A DNA stretch of 64,000 nucleotides. It comes from Pirellulales bacterium. GTDB lineage: Bacteria; Planctomycetota; Planctomycetia; Pirellulales; UBA1268. Location of the stretch: positions 1-64,000 of the forward strand of contig JAGYJY010000005.1 in NCBI GenBank assembly GCA_018401745.1, read 5' to 3'. Numbering within the stretch: position 1 is the stretch's first letter; each line of letters opens with the position of its first letter. The translations under genes were made by a program, and so were the position numbers. This document shows, piece by piece, positions 61,408-64,000 of this stretch. The notes beneath the pieces were generated by a model. That model was not told the origin of the DNA. It saw only the letters and a list, made by a program, of their open reading frames with translations, and did not search any database.

Positions 61408-61487
61408 TCGGACTGCACCTGATCGGACACTTCGCAGAATCCGCTGCGAGTTGCCCCCAGCCCCATCCCTCCGCGGTTTTGTGCATC

Positions 61488-62918
61488 ATGCTCAGCGACG
61501 ACGCCCTGCATCAAAACAACTTCCTTCGCCCGGGTGTCGCCCCCTGCCTGCCGGCCTCCGGCTGGCGCACCTCTCGCTGGCTCATCGGGCGACTTTTCTT
61601 CGGCCTTCTTGCTGCAGCGGGATATCCCGACCTGGCCCGGAGCGAACAGCCGGAAGAGCCGCAAGCCGCAGCGGAACGCCTTGCCGAACAGCCGCCGCCA
61701 CGCCTGCGAGAACGCTTTCGTTTTGCCGGTGAACGCAGTGGTCTGTGGCCGAAATCCTGGCCACGGCTGCGGGGCTCTTCTGCCGCCGGCATTGGCGGCT
61801 CGCTTTCGGTTGAGTGTGACCTCGCCACGAAAACATGGGAATGGTCGATCGCGTTGCCTGGCAGCGGGCATGCCTCGCCCGTGGTCTCCCAAGGCCGCAT
61901 CTACGTGACCTCCGCGGATCCGGAGACAGCCTCCAGAATCCTCAGCTGCCATGAACTGACGGACGGCCATCTCCGCTGGCGGGCCGACCAGCAGGCCACA
62001 CGAGACCACCACCACGCGCAAAACAGCCTCGCCTCGAGTTCCCCCATCGTCGATGCCACCGCGGTCTACTGGAGCTGGGCCTCCGCCGAACGGCTGTGGG
62101 TCGAAGCGCTCGACCATGAGGGCCGGCGGCTCTGGCAGGTCTCTCCGGGCCCCTATGTTGCGGAGCACGGCTACGCAGCGTCGCCAGCAGTCTGGGAGCA
62201 TGTGCTGATCGTGCCGATGGACCAGGACGGCCCAAGCTCCGTCGTCGGCCTCGACCGCAAGACCGGCCGCCAGCTCTGGCGGCTCCCACGCCAGACGGCC
62301 CGCACCTCCTACGCCACCCCGCTGGTGCTGGAAGGGGACGAGCCCGTGGTCATTCTCTCGAGCATGGCCCACGGCCTGACGGCGGTCGATCCGCGGAATG
62401 GCCAGGTCGTGTGGGAGCGGGCCTGCTTTCCCCGCCGCACGGTCTCCTCGCCGATCACCGTTGGAGAGCTGCTTGTCGCCACCTGTGGCGAGGGCGGTGG
62501 CAACAATCTGCTAGTTGCCCTGCGGCCGGGAGAGCAGGAAAACGGCGAACCGGAGGTGGCCTATCAGCTGGAGCGTGGCGTCGCTCCGTACGTGCCGACC
62601 CCGCTGGCGACGGCTGAGCGGCTCTACCTTTGGGGTGACCGAGGGGTGGTCACCTGTGTCGACCCTGCCAGCGGAGCAACGCGATGGCGGGGCCGTGTTG
62701 GCGGCAGCTACTCAAGCTCCCCCATCGCGGTCAGCGACATCGTGCTCAACGTGTCGGCAGACGGAGACGTGGTGCTGATCGCCGACGCCGATCGGTTTGA
62801 GGTGCTTGGCCGCCGCCAGCTTGATGAACCGAGCCGGGCCACGCCAGCCGTGGCGGACGGGCGGCTGCTCTTCCGCAGCGAACGGCGGCTCTACGCCCTT
62901 GATCTCACGCGGCCGTAG
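61488..62918 (+). CDS. PQQ-like beta-propeller protein
   Basis: 476 aa from the ATG at 61488 (an upstream TTG at 61479 is possible). A hydrophobic N-terminal segment (RLFFGLLAAAGYPDLA) suggests export or anchoring. The rest is a propeller with blades SPVVSQGRIYVTSA, HLRWRADQQA, GLDRKTGRQLWRL, AVDPRNGQVVWERA, CVDPASGATRWRG and LLFRSERRLYALDL. No haem-binding or dehydrogenase signature. Similar proteins are abundant in planctomycetes; the function is not known. Confidence 0.82.
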   Translation: MLSDDALHQNNFLRPGVAPCLPASGWRTSRWLIGRLFFGLLAAAGYPDLARSEQPEEPQAAAERLAEQPPPRLRERFRFAGERSGLWPKSWPRLRGSSAAGIGGSLSVECDLATKTWEWSIALPGSGHASPVVSQGRIYVTSADPETASRILSCHELTDGHLRWRADQQATRDHHHAQNSLASSSPIVDATAVYWSWASAERLWVEALDHEGRRLWQVSPGPYVAEHGYAASPAVWEHVLIVPMDQDGPSSVVGLDRKTGRQLWRLPRQTARTSYATPLVLEGDEPVVILSSMAHGLTAVDPRNGQVVWERACFPRRTVSSPITVGELLVATCGEGGGNNLLVALRPGEQENGEPEVAYQLERGVAPYVPTPLATAERLYLWGDRGVVTCVDPASGATRWRGRVGGSYSSSPIAVSDIVLNVSADGDVVLIADADRFEVLGRRQLDEPSRATPAVADGRLLFRSERRLYALDLTRP

Positions 62919-62986
62919 GAGGCTGCTGGCAGGCGTGCCAAGGGAGGCCAGCGGCGCGGGCAGGCCATCGCTACGACCGGCGAGGC

Positions 62987-64000
62987 TCACTCATCGTCAA
63001 GCCGCCAGCTGAGGGCGGCAACCACGACCAACACGCCAACTGCGGTCACAAACGGGAGCGTGCGGGAGGCGTGGAGTGAAAACATCACCGATCCCAGCAA
63101 CGGCCCTAAGATCCGTCCCAGTGAGGCAAACGACTGGTTCACCCCGAGCACCTCACCCTGCCGCGAGGGATCGGCATGCTTGGAAATCAAGGCCGAAACC
63201 GAAGGGTTGACAAAGGCGAAGCCAGAAACGGCGACCGCCGCCGCCAGGTAGAGCCATGACGGCAGCGACATTCCAATCGCCACAGCGGCCTCGCGACTTG
63301 CCGCCCAGGCAACACCCCCAATGCCGGCAAGCCCGATCGTCATCATCACCACCCCGCAGCCAGCAGGCGGGTTTCTGGCAGTCGGGATGCAAGCGGGCGA
63401 TAACTGCCCCCAGCCACCATCAACACCGCACCGATGAAGGCAAACACGAGAAAGTTTTGATCGTCGCTCATCGCAAACGCCTGCTCGGTGAGTCGAGCAA
63501 GCGTCGCCTCGAAGTTGGCGAAGGCGAAGATTGACAGGAAGTAGATCAGCACCAGCAGGCCGACCTGCGGCATTCGCAGCACGTTGAGCATGCGAGCAGG
63601 CCCAAAGAAGCCCTTCGCTTTGGCACCTCCAGGCCGTCGCGTTTCGCGAAAGACCGTGGCCGCAATGCCCAGCGCGATCAGCGACAAAAGCGACGCGAGG
63701 GCTCCCACGCCCCATGGCTGCTGATCAAACACCGCCAGCCCAAAGTAGGCGATCAGCGGCCCCAGCGTGAAGCCGGCACCGAAGGCGATCCCGATCAGGG
63801 CCATGCCCCGCGCACGCTTTTCCGGAGGTGTGCAGTCGGCGATCACCGCCGCTGCCGTGCCAACGCTCGCACCGGCGATTCCAGCACCAATCCGTGACGC
63901 CAGCATCAGGCCAATGGCCACCCAGGGAGATGTGAAGGTCTGGGCATAGCCGTAGAGGGCATAAAACACGACCGATCCCGACAGGCTCAGCAGCAGGATG
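62987..64000 (-). CDS. MFS transporter (TetA-like), partial and frameshifted
   Basis: The 5' end is beyond base 64000; the frame is open there. The N-terminal frame has SRIGAGIAGASVGTAAAVIADCTPP followed by EKRARGMALIG, the conserved MFS loop, then the central loop and GAVLMVAGGSYRPLASRLPET. It stops at 63346, while the C-terminal helices (VVMMTIGLAGIGGVAW, FVNPSVSALISKHAD, SLGRILGPLLGSVMF) continue in another frame to 62987. A missing C in the CCCC at 63352-63355 joins LLAAG to VVMMTIG. The substrate is unknown; this family exports drugs or metabolites. Confidence 0.85.

Overview
The window reads as one contig of a GC-rich (roughly two-thirds G+C) Gram-negative bacterium, most likely a planctomycete of the Pirellulales type. 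The signs are a DUF1559 prepilin-like protein, a very long SecA with an inserted domain, an FG-GAP/autotransporter-strand surface protein, a eukaryote-like UDP-sugar pyrophosphorylase, PQQ-type propellers, Kdo transferase (so a lipopolysaccharide outer membrane) and an FHA-GAF protein. This is judged from protein features alone; no database search was possible.

Layout. 1-3.6 kb: the end of a giant surface protein, then a LytS/LytTR-type two-component pair. 3.76 kb: tRNA-Cys. 4.2-9.0 kb: a tight operon gnd, SDR, zwf, dus with stop/start overlaps. 9.2-10.4 kb: an isolated gene of lower GC (DUF4832-like). 10.5-13.2 kb: queG, a lipoprotein and a large composite repeat. 13.2-16 kb: mnmG and a polyprenol-phosphate mannosyltransferase-like gene, both split by single-base indels. 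16-19.6 kb: a pentameric ligand-gated ion channel homologue, a SNF2 ATPase and an unknown. 20.4-25.4 kb: a carboxylate-reduction operon (adenylating enzyme, aldehyde dehydrogenase family reductase, iron alcohol dehydrogenase) followed by a propeller protein. 25.6-32.5 kb: DksA-like protein, HtrA protease, nucleoside hydrolase, trpD, copper-type P-ATPase and a His-rich secreted protein. 32.7-39.3 kb: PhnP-like hydrolase, photolyase, small secreted protein, glutamate decarboxylase, a second composite repeat, a TrkA-N remnant and an MgtE-like transporter. 39.4-43.8 kb: DUF1559 protein, lipoprotein and phosphoesterase. 44-53 kb: secA, waaA, metK, a membrane unknown, a tiny membrane ORF and a UAP-type pyrophosphorylase. 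53-64 kb: corA, manC, lipase, ruvX, a split epimerase, a C-terminal processing protease, an FHA-GAF protein, a PQQ propeller and a split MFS transporter cut by the window edge.

The most unusual signal is non-coding. Two composite repeats, each starting at the stop codon of the upstream gene (mnmG, gad) and in opposite orientation, carry the same modules: a MITE-like inverted-repeat block and a 73-bp cloverleaf of three triloop hairpins closed by an 11-bp stem. The two cloverleaves differ by compensating changes in one stem, and the cloverleaf interior is flipped relative to its flanks between the two copies.

A second theme is that six genes, including core genes secA and mnmG, are each broken by one or two single-base indels, and lengths return to normal when these are repaired. 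Consensus sequencing errors are the simplest explanation.
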